Assembly (NCBI RefSeq): GCF_003034985.1
Contig: NZ_PZKG01000012.1
Span: 1-59,999 of the forward strand
Source of the DNA: Cereibacter changlensis JA139
GTDB taxonomy: Bacteria > Pseudomonadota > Alphaproteobacteria > Rhodobacterales > Rhodobacteraceae
DNA length: 59,999 nucleotides
Direction of reading: 5' to 3'
This document shows positions 1-7,777 of the stretch, one piece after another. The notes under the pieces were generated by a model. It was not told the DNA's origin, did not search any database, and worked only from the letters and a program-made list of their open reading frames with translations. Numbering within the stretch: position 1 is the stretch's first letter; each line of letters begins with the position of its first letter. The position numbers and the translations under genes were made by a program.

Positions 1-1141
1 TGTAGTCGCCGTGCAGGTCGTAGAGCTTGCCGCCGAGCCAGACTCCCATGAAGGACCCGATCTGGTGGCTGAGGAAGACGAAGCCATAGAGCGTGCCCAT
101 GTAGCGCATGCCGTAGAGATGCGCGACGAGCCCGCTGGTCAGCGGCACCGTGGCCAGCCAGAGCGCGCCCATGCTGAGCGAGAACAGCAGCACCGTCGCG
201 GGCGTCATCGGCAGCATGATGAACAGCGCCGAGGCGATGGTGCGCCCGGTGTAGATCGCCGCGAGCAGGTATTTCTTGGAGTATTTCTTGCCGAGCCAGC
301 CCGCCGTGATGGTGCCCGCGATATTCGCCAGCCCGATCAGCGAGATCGACACCGCCCCCAAGGCCGAGGTGGTGGTGATGCCGAGAGCCGCCAAGGGGCC
401 GGTGGGGTCGATGGCGCCGCACATCTCGGTCACGAAGGCGGGGAAATGGGCGGTGATGAAGGCCAGCTGATAGCCGCAGGAGAAGAAGCCGACGAAGATC
501 AACGTGAAGGACGGGTCGCGGAAAGCGCGCAGCATGACCGTGCCGAGCGATTCCTCGAGCTCGGCCTTGGTGGCGGTGATCGGGGCGCGCATGAAGGGCA
601 GAGCCATCAGGGCGGCGAGGATCACCGCGGCGAAGATGATGAAGACCACCTGCCAGCTGTAGAAGCCGAGCAGGATCTCGGCCACCGGCGCACCGAAGAC
701 CTGCCCCGCCGATCCGGCGGCGGTGGCGATGCCCAAGGTGAGCGAACGATGCTCGGGCGAGGCGGCGCGGCCGACCACGGCGAGGATGACGCCGAAGCCG
801 GTGCCGGCGATGCCGAAGCCGACGAGGATCTCGAGGAACTGGTGCTGGCCCGGGGTGACGGCGAAGCTGGAAAGGACGAGCCCCGCGGCATAGAGCACCG
901 CGCCGGCGATGATCGCCTTCCGGTCGCCGAAGCGTTCGGCCAGCATGCCGAAGATCGGCTGGCCGATGCCCCAAGCGAGGTTCTGGATGGCGATGGCCAT
1001 CGAGAAGTCCGAGCGCATCCAGCCGAATTCCTCGGCGATCGGGATCTGGAAGACGCCGAAACTGGCGCGGATCGCGAAGCTGAGCATCAGGATGACACAT
1101 CCGGCGATCAGCACGGGGGTGAAGAGGGGGGCTTTGGTCAT
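1..1141 (-). CDS. MFS transporter, C-terminus cut by window edge
   Basis: The minus strand reads open for 380 codons from an ATG at 1141 (MTKAPLFTPVLIAG) to the window edge, so the C-terminus is missing. The product is a hydrophobic permease with repeated membrane helices. An early segment GMLAERFGDRKAIIAG fits the loop 2-3 signature of the major facilitator superfamily. Sequences such as GTLYGFVFLSHQIGSFMG resemble the oxalate/formate-antiporter-like MFS branch with broad carboxylate or sugar-acid substrates. It is divergent from the alpha-glucosidase gene across a 199-bp gap. The substrate cannot be read from sequence. A long open frame on the opposite strand is only a GC-rich shadow. Confidence 0.85.
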   Translation of the reverse strand, partial: MTKAPLFTPVLIAGCVILMLSFAIRASFGVFQIPIAEEFGWMRSDFSMAIAIQNLAWGIGQPIFGMLAERFGDRKAIIAGAVLYAAGLVLSSFAVTPGQHQFLEILVGFGIAGTGFGVILAVVGRAASPEHRSLTLGIATAAGSAGQVFGAPVAEILLGFYSWQVVFIIFAAVILAALMALPFMRAPITATKAELEESLGTVMLRAFRDPSFTLIFVGFFSCGYQLAFITAHFPAFVTEMCGAIDPTGPLAALGITTTSALGAVSISLIGLANIAGTITAGWLGKKYSKKYLLAAIYTGRTIASALFIMLPMTPATVLLFSLSMGALWLATVPLTSGLVAHLYGMRYMGTLYGFVFLSHQIGSFMGVWLGGKLYDLHGDY

Positions 1142-1203
1142 GGCGCGCTCCGGGGGCAGGCGGCGAAGGTGCGGTGACGCTGGGTCAGGGTCAATATCTA
1201 TTT

Positions 1204-1234
1204 CGTGATGCGAGGGTTTGCGATCCGTGATGCG
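1204..1234. repeat. Direct repeat in the divergent MFS/alpha-glucosidase promoter region
   Basis: The 9-mer CGTGATGCG occurs at 1204-1212 and 1226-1234, so the copies start 22 bp apart, about two helical turns. It lies between the two divergent genes and could be an operator for a local regulator. No regulator gene is visible in the window, so this is only an inference from spacing and position. Confidence 0.25.
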
Positions 1235-1340
1235 TGGCGGCGGTCGGAAGCCCAGGCTGCACGAAAACCGGCGGGGGGCGGTTTCAATCCTGCCTCGGGG
1301 ACTTAGGTCTTCTGCGAACGGAACGGAATGCGAGGTCTTC

Positions 1341-2936
1341 ATGCAGGATTGGTGGCGCGGATCGGTGACCTATCAGGTCTACCCGAGGTCGTTTCAGGAC
1401 AGCGACGGCGACGGGATCGGCGATCTTGCCGGGATCACCCGGCGGCTCGACCATATCGCAGGGCTGGGGGTGGATGCGATCTGGCTGTCGCCGATCTTCC
1501 CCTCGCCGATGGACGACATGGGCTATGACGTGTCGGATTACACGGCGATCGACCCGCTGTTCGGCACGCTGGCGGATTTCGACGCGCTGTTGCAGCGGGC
1601 GCATGGGCTGGGGCTGAAGGTCATCATCGATCAGGTGCTGAGCCATTCCTCCTCGGAACATCCGTTCTTCAAGGAGAGCCGGTCGAGCCGCGACAACCCC
1701 AAGGCCGACTGGTATGTCTGGGCCGACCCGAACCCGGATGGCAGCCCGCCGAACAACTGGCTGTCGGTCTTCGGCGGCTCGGCCTGGGAGTGGAACGCGC
1801 ATCGGCGGCAGTATTACCTGCACAATTTCCTGGTGAGCCAGCCGGATTTCAACTTCCACAATCCCGAGGTGCAGGACTGGCTCCTGGAGCAGATGCGCTT
1901 CTGGCTGGAGCGCGGGGTGGACGGGTTCAGGCTGGACACGGTTAACTTCTATTTCCACGATGCGGAGCTGCGGTCGAACCCGCCGAACCCGGCCAATGCG
2001 CTGCGGCCCGCCGTGAACCCCTACGAGATGCAGGACCACCGGTTCTCGAAGACGCAAGGCGAGAACATCGGCTTCCTGCTGCGGATGCGGGCGCTCCTGG
2101 ATGAATACGAGGGGCGGACCATGGTGGGCGAGGTCGGCGAGGATCTTCGCGGGCTGGAGATCATGGCCGAATACACCAGCGGGCCCGAGCGGCTGCACAT
2201 GGCCTATACGTTCGAGATGCTGAAGAAGCATTTCACCGCCGCGCATTTCCGCCACCAGATCGAGAGCTTCTACGATGCGGCGCCGGAGGGCTGGCCCTGC
2301 TGGGCGTTCTCCAACCATGACGTGATCCGGCATGTGACGCGTTGGGCCGAACATGGCGCGCAGGACGATCTGGCGCGGCTGGCGGCGGGGATGCTGCTGT
2401 CGTTCGAAGGGTCGGTGTGCCTTTATCAGGGCGAGGAGCTGGGGCAGACCGAGACGGATGTGCTCTATGACGAGCTGACCGACCCGCCGGCCTTCACCTT
2501 CTGGCCGGATTACAAGGGCCGCGACGGTTGCCGGACGCCGATGGCCTGGGACGCGTCGGCGAATGGCGGGTTCACCGAAGGCAAGCCCTGGCTGCCGGTG
2601 AAGCCGCCGCAGCTGGCGCGGAACGTGGCGGCGCAGGAGGGGGTCGCGGGGTCGGTGCTGGAGACCTACCGGGAACTCTTGGCGTTCCGGAAGGCGAACC
2701 GGGTGCTGGTGGCGGGGCGGAGCCGGTTCCTCGACCTGCCGGAGCCGGTGCTGGGGTTTGTGCGGGAACTGGACGGGGAGGCGCTGGCCTGCGTGTTCAA
2801 CCTCGGCCGCGCGCCGGTTTCGGTGACGGTGCCGGGGGCGGTCAGGCTCGACGGTCCGTCACAGGCTGCCGTGCTGGAGGGCGAGGCGTTGCGGCTGGGG
2901 CCGAACGGCTTCGGCTATTGCCGCGTCACCGGCTGA
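1341..2936 (+). CDS. aglA: Alpha-glucosidase, GH13 family
   Basis: This 531-residue protein is a glycoside hydrolase of the alpha-amylase superfamily that would release glucose from alpha-glucosides such as maltose, sucrose or trehalulose-type sugars. It begins MQDWWRGSVTYQVYPRSF, the usual start of oligo-1,6-glucosidase/alpha-glucosidase proteins. Catalytic residues are recognisable: nucleophile D199 in DGFRLD, acid/base E264 in VGEVGED and transition-state stabiliser D327 in FSNHD. The frame is open upstream to 1218, but the family start and a GAGG element at 1332 favour the ATG at 1341. No signal peptide is seen, so it acts in the cytoplasm on imported sugar. No agl ABC transporter is adjacent; the divergent MFS gene is the only candidate importer. 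Its end overlaps the convergent SMP-30 gene by 11 bp. Confidence 0.9.
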   Translation: MQDWWRGSVTYQVYPRSFQDSDGDGIGDLAGITRRLDHIAGLGVDAIWLSPIFPSPMDDMGYDVSDYTAIDPLFGTLADFDALLQRAHGLGLKVIIDQVLSHSSSEHPFFKESRSSRDNPKADWYVWADPNPDGSPPNNWLSVFGGSAWEWNAHRRQYYLHNFLVSQPDFNFHNPEVQDWLLEQMRFWLERGVDGFRLDTVNFYFHDAELRSNPPNPANALRPAVNPYEMQDHRFSKTQGENIGFLLRMRALLDEYEGRTMVGEVGEDLRGLEIMAEYTSGPERLHMAYTFEMLKKHFTAAHFRHQIESFYDAAPEGWPCWAFSNHDVIRHVTRWAEHGAQDDLARLAAGMLLSFEGSVCLYQGEELGQTETDVLYDELTDPPAFTFWPDYKGRDGCRTPMAWDASANGGFTEGKPWLPVKPPQLARNVAAQEGVAGSVLETYRELLAFRKANRVLVAGRSRFLDLPEPVLGFVRELDGEALACVFNLGRAPVSVTVPGAVRLDGPSQAAVLEGEALRLGPNGFGYCRVTG

Positions 2937-3795
2937 GGGCGACGCGGGGCTCGGCCTGACCGCGCGCGATCTCGCGCGCGGCGAAGGTCATCCCCGCGAA
3001 AGGATGCGCGGCGCGGGCGGCGGCGTCCATCCCCTGCTGTGCGGTGGTGCAATGCAGCGTCGTCATCCCCGGCCCGCCGAAGGCCGGGCAGGAGGTGTGC
3101 GGCGCGTCGAAGCTGACGGAGCGCACGAGGCTGCCGTCGGGCGCATAGGCGGCGACGCGGCCTGCGCCCCATTGCGCGTTCCAGAACAGCCCCTCGGCAT
3201 CGACCACCGCGCCGTCGGGGTTCAGCCCCTCGGCGGCGAGGTCGAGGAAGGGCTCGGGCTCGGAGGCGGGCCAGCCCTCGGCATCGAGCGCCACGCGCCA
3301 GACCTTGCCGAGATCGGTGTCGGCGAAATGGGCGTGGCGACCGTCGGGGGTGAAGCAGATGGCGTTGGGGATGGTGACGCCGGTGTAGAGCCGCCGCAGG
3401 GCGCCGCCGTGGTAGCGGTAGACGGCGCCGGCGCCCTTTTCCGCCGCTTTGCCCATGGTGCCGATCCAGAACCCGCCTTGAGGATCGGCGCGGCCGTCGT
3501 TGGAACGGTTGCCGGGTTTGTCCGCCTCCAGCGCGCAGAGGTCGTGGCGCATGCCGGTGGCGAGGTTGAAGCGGAAGAGCGCGGTTTCGGAGGCGATCAG
3601 CAGCCGGTCGCGGTCGATCCAGCCGGCGGCGGAGCAGTGTTCGGCGAATTGCCACTCCTCAGGGCCAGCCCCCGGTTCAGCGTCTGAGCGGGTCATCAGC
3701 CGCTTGCCGATGATGTCGAACCAGAACAGCTGCTGGCGCTCGGGGTGCCAGAGCGGGCCTTCGCCAAGGGTGCAGGGGCGGGTGTCGAAGATCAT
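2926..3795 (-). CDS. SMP-30/gluconolactonase (regucalcin-like) family protein
   Basis: This 289-residue cytoplasmic six-bladed beta-propeller belongs to the SMP-30/Gnl/regucalcin family. Those enzymes hydrolyse sugar lactones with a divalent metal. Supporting motifs are LGEGPLW near residue 10 (metal-binding Glu), [18 protein letters not shown] in the middle and the [14 protein letters not shown] blade. It is the last gene of a four-gene operon and its ATG overlaps the dgoA stop (ATGA). Next to a sugar dehydrogenase, a 2-oxo-3-deoxy-sugar acid kinase and an aldolase, it most likely opens the lactone formed by the dehydrogenase. The exact sugar, galactose or another aldose, is inferred from context. 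Confidence 0.85.
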   Translation of the reverse strand: MIFDTRPCTLGEGPLWHPERQQLFWFDIIGKRLMTRSDAEPGAGPEEWQFAEHCSAAGWIDRDRLLIASETALFRFNLATGMRHDLCALEADKPGNRSNDGRADPQGGFWIGTMGKAAEKGAGAVYRYHGGALRRLYTGVTIPNAICFTPDGRHAHFADTDLGKVWRVALDAEGWPASEPEPFLDLAAEGLNPDGAVVDAEGLFWNAQWGAGRVAAYAPDGSLVRSVSFDAPHTSCPAFGGPGMTTLHCTTAQQGMDAAARAAHPFAGMTFAAREIARGQAEPRVALSR

Positions 3796-4397
3796 GCCAT
3801 CGCCTCGTCACTGGCCGCGACGAGAGCGCGGGCGCGGGTGGATATTTCGCCGGCAGAGAGGCCGGGGGTGTAGAGCGCGGTGCCGATGCCGAAGCCGTCG
3901 GCCCCCGCCTTGCGCCATGTGGCGAAATTGGCGGGGCTGGCGCCGCCGACGGCGTAGACTTTCGTCGCGGGGGGCAGCACGGCGCGGATCGCCTTCAGCC
4001 CCTCGGGGCCGATCAGGCTGGCGGGGAAGAGCTTCAGCCCGTCGGCCCCGGCCTTCAGCGCGGCGAAGCATTCGGTCGGGGTGAAGACGCCGGGCCAGCT
4101 TTGCAGGCCTGCGGCCTTGGTGGCGGCGATCACCTCGGGGTCGCAGTTCGGCGAGACGACCAGTTGGCCGCCGATCCCGGCAAGGCGGGTCACCTCCTCG
4201 GGCGTCAGGACGGTGCCTGCGCCGATGGTGGCGTCAGTGCCGAAAGCGCCGATCATCGCCTCGATGCTGGCGAAGGCGTCGGGCGAGTTCAGCGGCACTT
4301 CCAGCGTGGTGATCCCGGCCTCGATCAGCGCCGCGGCGGCGGAGAGCGCCTCGGGCGGGGTGATGCCGCGCAGGATGGCAATCAGCGGGCGGGTCAT
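3792..4397 (-). CDS. dgoA: 2-dehydro-3-deoxy-6-phosphogalactonate aldolase
   Basis: This 201-residue class I aldolase of the KDPG/KDPGal family cleaves 2-oxo-3-deoxy-6-phosphogalactonate to pyruvate and glyceraldehyde 3-phosphate. The sequence starts [14 protein letters not shown]. It carries the catalytic Glu33 in [10 protein letters not shown], and Lys122 in [10 protein letters not shown] forms the Schiff base. IGAGTVL and the [11 protein letters not shown] phosphate-binding loop are typical of DgoA rather than Eda. The start at 4397 overlaps the dgoK stop, and its own stop overlaps the lactonase start, so translation is probably coupled. The length matches the family. Confidence 0.92.
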   Translation of the reverse strand: MTRPLIAILRGITPPEALSAAAALIEAGITTLEVPLNSPDAFASIEAMIGAFGTDATIGAGTVLTPEEVTRLAGIGGQLVVSPNCDPEVIAATKAAGLQSWPGVFTPTECFAALKAGADGLKLFPASLIGPEGLKAIRAVLPPATKVYAVGGASPANFATWRKAGADGFGIGTALYTPGLSAGEISTRARALVAASDEAMA

Positions 4398-5287
4398 TTG
4401 ACCTCCTGTGCGGCGGCGAGGCCGGCGAGGGTGCATTCGGTGGCGGGGAGGATCCTGGCCGTGATGCCCTGGGTCTGCAGCGCGCTTCCATAGGTCTGCG
4501 ACAAGGCCTCGGCCCCGATCAGCGCGACGGGCTGGCCGAGCCAGTAGGGCTTGGTCGCCGCCAGTTCCATGCCGATCAGCAGGCCCGAGAGCCGCGCGCG
4601 GGCGGTGGCAGGCGGCAGGCCTGCCAGCAGCCCTTCGGCGCGGAGCGAGAACAGGCGCGAGGCCAGACGCTCCGGGCGGGAGAGCGTGTCGGAGAGCGCG
4701 GTCTGGAAGGCGGCCTCGTCCCAGCCCTCGCCGATGCCGTGGCGCAGGACCGACTGGGTGGAGAGCAGCGCGAAAAGCTCGCCGGTCATGCAGGTCTGGA
4801 AGCTGACGACCTCGCCCGCCGAGACCTGCACCCATTTGGAATGGGTGCCGGGCAGGCAGAGCACGCCGTCGAAATTGCGCATCCAGGCCAGCGCGCCGGC
4901 GATCTGGGTTTCCTCGCCGCGCATAACGTCGGCAGGCTGCGACTGGCTGAGACCGGGGACGATGTGGACGGCGAGACGCGGGTCTCGCGTCTCGATACGC
5001 AGCAGCGCCGCGGGATCGACCGGCAGGCAGGGCGTGCTGCGATAGGGCGCCTCGACCCAGCCCTGACGGCTGCCGACCATGCCGCAGGCGATGACGCGGG
5101 TGGTCCCGGGGCCGAGCCACGGCTCGATCAGCCGCAGGAGCGCGGGTTCGAACTGGTCGCGGCCGAGGCTGCCCATGCCCTCGGTCGAGGAGGCCTCCGC
5201 CAGCTTGCCCGCCGCGCCCATCGCATAGGCGCGCAGATGGGTGGTGCCCCAGTCGACCGCGATCCAGTCGGCGGGAACAGCCGTCAT
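4394..5287 (-). CDS. dgoK: 2-dehydro-3-deoxygalactonokinase
   Basis: This 297-residue kinase phosphorylates 2-oxo-3-deoxygalactonate at C6, the step before DgoA. It has the N-terminal phosphate-binding motif [13 protein letters not shown], the [13 protein letters not shown] block, and [13 protein letters not shown] with the [11 protein letters not shown] segment, all characteristic of DgoK in the ASKHA fold. Its ATG overlaps the SDR stop by four bases and its stop overlaps the dgoA start. With both neighbours it forms the lower half of the De Ley-Doudoroff pathway. No galactonate dehydratase (dgoD) gene is visible nearby. Confidence 0.93.
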   Translation of the reverse strand: MTAVPADWIAVDWGTTHLRAYAMGAAGKLAEASSTEGMGSLGRDQFEPALLRLIEPWLGPGTTRVIACGMVGSRQGWVEAPYRSTPCLPVDPAALLRIETRDPRLAVHIVPGLSQSQPADVMRGEETQIAGALAWMRNFDGVLCLPGTHSKWVQVSAGEVVSFQTCMTGELFALLSTQSVLRHGIGEGWDEAAFQTALSDTLSRPERLASRLFSLRAEGLLAGLPPATARARLSGLLIGMELAATKPYWLGQPVALIGAEALSQTYGSALQTQGITARILPATECTLAGLAAAQEVK

Positions 5288-6054
5288 CCGGTCACCACGA
5301 CCCCGCCGTCGATCACCAGCGACTGGCCGGTCATCATCTTCGACACCTTCGAGGCGAGGAACAGCACGCCGCCGACGATATCGGCAGGCTCCAGCGTGTC
5401 CTTCAGGCATTGCCGGTCGACATGGGCCTGCAGCCCCTCTTCGGTCACCCAGAGATCCTTCTGCTTCTGGGTCAGCACCCAGCCCGGCGCCAGCGCGTTG
5501 ACCCGGATCCGGTCGGGGCCGAATTCGCGCGCGAGGCTGCGGGTCAGGCCGTTGATGCCGGAATTGGCGGTGGTGTAGATCGGGTAGCCCGCGTTGCCCA
5601 TCATGTAGGAGATCGACGAGAAGTTGATGATCGACCCGCCGCCTGCCGCCTTCATCCCGGGCAGCACGGCCTGCGCCGCGAAGAAATAGGCTTTCAGGTT
5701 GATCGAGATCGACCAGTCCCAGAAGTCTTCGGTGACCTCCAGCGTCTCGTGCCGCTTGTCGTTGGCGGCGTTGTTGACCAGCACGGTGACCGGGCCATGC
5801 GCCTCGGCCGCCTTGGCGATGGCCGCCTGCAGCGCGGCGATATCGGTGATGTCGCAGGGGATGAACAGCGGGCGGTTGCCGGTGGCCTGCTCCATCTCGT
5901 CGCAGAAGGCCGAGGCGTCGGAGCGCTGCACGAAGGCGACCTTCGCGCCCTGGCGCAGGAAGCCTTCGGTGAGGCTGGCGCCGATGCCGGAGCCGCCGCC
6001 GGTGATGAAGACGGAGGCGTTGCGGAGGTCTGGGAAGCTCGGGTCGTCGGTCAT
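5284..6054 (-). CDS. SDR family oxidoreductase, probable aldose 1-dehydrogenase, with K-to-N active site
   Basis: This 256-residue classical short-chain dehydrogenase resembles the Caulobacter-type xylose/aldose dehydrogenase branch. The cofactor loop is TGGGSGIG (18-25), the NNA motif is at 94-96, catalytic Asn is N119, Ser is S147 and Tyr is Y160. The position four after Tyr, normally the catalytic Lys of YxxxK, is Asn164 (YTTAN). It is the first gene of the dgoK-dgoA-lactonase operon, which suggests oxidation of a sugar to its lactone. The Lys loss means activity should not be assumed. It may be a subfamily feature with an altered proton relay, or a different function. Confidence 0.85.
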   Translation of the reverse strand: MTDDPSFPDLRNASVFITGGGSGIGASLTEGFLRQGAKVAFVQRSDASAFCDEMEQATGNRPLFIPCDITDIAALQAAIAKAAEAHGPVTVLVNNAANDKRHETLEVTEDFWDWSISINLKAYFFAAQAVLPGMKAAGGGSIINFSSISYMMGNAGYPIYTTANSGINGLTRSLAREFGPDRIRVNALAPGWVLTQKQKDLWVTEEGLQAHVDRQCLKDTLEPADIVGGVLFLASKVSKMMTGQSLVIDGGVVVTG

Positions 6055-6076
6055 GCGAGGCCTTCGATCTGGGCGC

Positions 6077-6124
6077 GCAAGAATTTTTGAAAAATTCTTG
6101 CAAAAATCTTTCTCAAGATTTTTT
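6077..6124. terminator. Two AT-rich hairpins between trhO and the sugar-dehydrogenase operon
   Basis: Two adjacent inverted repeats stand out as AT-rich in GC-rich DNA. The first, 6077-6101, has perfect 12-bp arms (GCAAGAATTTTT and its complement) around one base. The second has 9-bp arms AAAAATCTT (6102-6110) and AAGATTTTT (6115-6123) around TCTC. Runs of T or A flank the stems on both strands, so they could terminate trhO transcription on the minus strand and shape the leader of the SDR operon. Their role is inferred from structure and position. Confidence 0.5.
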
Positions 6125-6188
6125 GGCGCGGGTTGCCGCCTTGGTGTCTTGCATTGTCGGCGATGCGTCAAGACCCGCGTGCGGCGGC

Positions 6189-7067
6189 CTATCCCCGATC
6201 GGCGGCTTCGCTCATCTGGCGCTGACGCTCGCGAAAGCGGGCCCTGTCGGCCTCGGAATAGCGGTCGATGCAGCGCGGGCAGGAGACGCCGGGCTCGTAG
6301 GCGGGGCTCGCCCTGTCGGCCCCGGCCAGCGGGTCGCCGCAGGCGTGGCAGGTGGTGTGGCCGCCGGGAACGAGGCCGTGGCCGACCGAGACGCGCTCGT
6401 CGAAGACGAAGCATTCGCCCTGCCAGCGGCTTTCGGCCTCGGGCACCTCCTCGAGGTATTTCAGGATGCCGCCCTTCAGGTGGAAGACCTCGGGCACGCC
6501 CTGACCGAGCAGGTAGTTGGTGGATTTCTCGCAGCGGATGCCGCCGGTGCAGAACATGGCGATGCGCTTGCCTGTAAAGCGCTCGCGGTTCTGCTGCCAC
6601 CACGCCGGGAAGTCGCGGAAGCTGGCGGTGCCGGGGTCGATCGCGCCCTGGAAGGTGCCGATGGCGGTCTCGTAGGCATTGCGGGTGTCGATCACCGCCA
6701 CGTCGGGGTCGGAGATCAGCGCGTTCCAGTCCTGCGGCGCCACGTAATGGCCGACGCGGGCCAGCGGGTCGACGTCGGGCTGGCCCATGGTGACGATCTC
6801 GCGCTTCAGCCGGACCTTGAGGCGCTTGAAGGGAAGCGTCTCGGCGTGGCTTTCCGTCCATTCGAGGCCGGGGCAGAGGGTCTGGAGATGGGCGAGCACG
6901 GCGTCGATGCCTGCGCGGCTGCCGGCGATGGTGCCGTTCACGCCTTCGGGGGCGAGCAGCAGGGTGCCGCGCACGCCTTCCGCCTCGGCCAGCGCGCGCA
7001 GCGGCGGGATCAGCGCCGCGGGATCGGCGAGGCGGGTGAAATGATAGAGCGCGGCGACGGTGATCAT
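6189..7067 (-). CDS. trhO: tRNA uridine(34) hydroxylase (rhodanese-like, UPF0176)
   Basis: This 292-residue TrhO (YceA) family protein takes part in prephenate-independent hydroxylation of wobble uridine 34 in tRNA, toward 5-hydroxyuridine. An N-terminal acylphosphatase-like region (MITVAALYHF, LLAPEGVNGTIAG) precedes a rhodanese domain with VIDTRNAYE and the catalytic loop FCTGGIRCEKS (Cys173, Cys179). Near the C-terminus, pairs C240/C243 and C263/C266 could bind zinc. The frame stays open upstream, but the ATG at 7067 gives the family N-terminus. It is divergent from pncA across about 100 bp. Confidence 0.93.
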   Translation of the reverse strand: MITVAALYHFTRLADPAALIPPLRALAEAEGVRGTLLLAPEGVNGTIAGSRAGIDAVLAHLQTLCPGLEWTESHAETLPFKRLKVRLKREIVTMGQPDVDPLARVGHYVAPQDWNALISDPDVAVIDTRNAYETAIGTFQGAIDPGTASFRDFPAWWQQNRERFTGKRIAMFCTGGIRCEKSTNYLLGQGVPEVFHLKGGILKYLEEVPEAESRWQGECFVFDERVSVGHGLVPGGHTTCHACGDPLAGADRASPAYEPGVSCPRCIDRYSEADRARFRERQRQMSEAADRG

Positions 7068-7170
7068 GCGCGGCTGATTGGCCCTCGGGGCCTGAAAATG
7101 CAAGCCCTGCCATTGACGTATGGGGGATGCGCACTTACCCAAAGCGTTAATGCTGTGCGAGGAGGCGCCG

Positions 7171-7776
7171 ATGCGGCCAGCGACCGAAGCCCTGATCGTC
7201 ATCGACGTGCAGAACGATTTCTGCCCCGGCGGTGCTCTGGCCGTGGCCGGGGGCGATGCGATCATCCCGCGGATCAACGGCCTGCTGGGAGAGTTTCCGG
7301 TGAAGGTGCTGACGCAGGACTGGCATCCGGCGGATCATTCCTCCTTCGCGGCGAACCACGGGGCCGAGGCGTTTTCGATGACCGAGATGGCCTACGGACC
7401 GCAGGTGCTCTGGCCCACCCATTGCGTGCAGGGGACGGCGGGGGCGGCGTTCCATCCCGCGCTCGCGACCGATCCGGGGGATCTGGTGATCCGCAAGGGG
7501 TTCCGGGCCGGGATCGACAGCTATTCGGCCTTCTTCGAGAATGACCGCAGCACGCCCACGGGGCTGGAGGGCTATCTGCGGACGCGGGGCGTCACGGCGC
7601 TGACGCTGGTGGGCATCGCCACGGATTTCTGCGTCGCCTATTCGGCGCTGGACGCGGCGCGGCTCGGCTTTGCCGTGACCGTGCTGGAGGGCGCTTGCGC
7701 CGGGATAGACCTGAACGGCTCGCTGGCCGAGGCGCGCGCAGAGATGCGGGCCGCCGGCGTGGCTCTGGAGCACTGA
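7171..7776 (+). CDS. pncA: Nicotinamidase
   Basis: This 201-residue isochorismatase-fold amidohydrolase converts nicotinamide to nicotinate. The catalytic triad is Asp12 (IDVQNDF), Lys109 (IRKGF) and Cys154 (ATDFCV). The metal site DWHPADH is at 50-56, with HCVQGT nearby. An ATG with GGAGG six to seven bases upstream at 7171 sets the start; in-frame codons upstream lack a good ribosome binding site. It sits one base before pncB, so the two form a nicotinamide salvage unit (Preiss-Handler entry). A TTGACG at 7113-7118 is a possible -35 element. Confidence 0.94.
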   Translation: MRPATEALIVIDVQNDFCPGGALAVAGGDAIIPRINGLLGEFPVKVLTQDWHPADHSSFAANHGAEAFSMTEMAYGPQVLWPTHCVQGTAGAAFHPALATDPGDLVIRKGFRAGIDSYSAFFENDRSTPTGLEGYLRTRGVTALTLVGIATDFCVAYSALDAARLGFAVTVLEGACAGIDLNGSLAEARAEMRAAGVALEH

Positions 7777-7777
7777 G

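Noticed and set aside
11-1177. A 388-codon open frame on the plus strand at the left edge
   Set aside because: Its translation is Glu/Gly/Arg-rich with no domain, while the minus strand encodes a clear MFS permease in the same interval.
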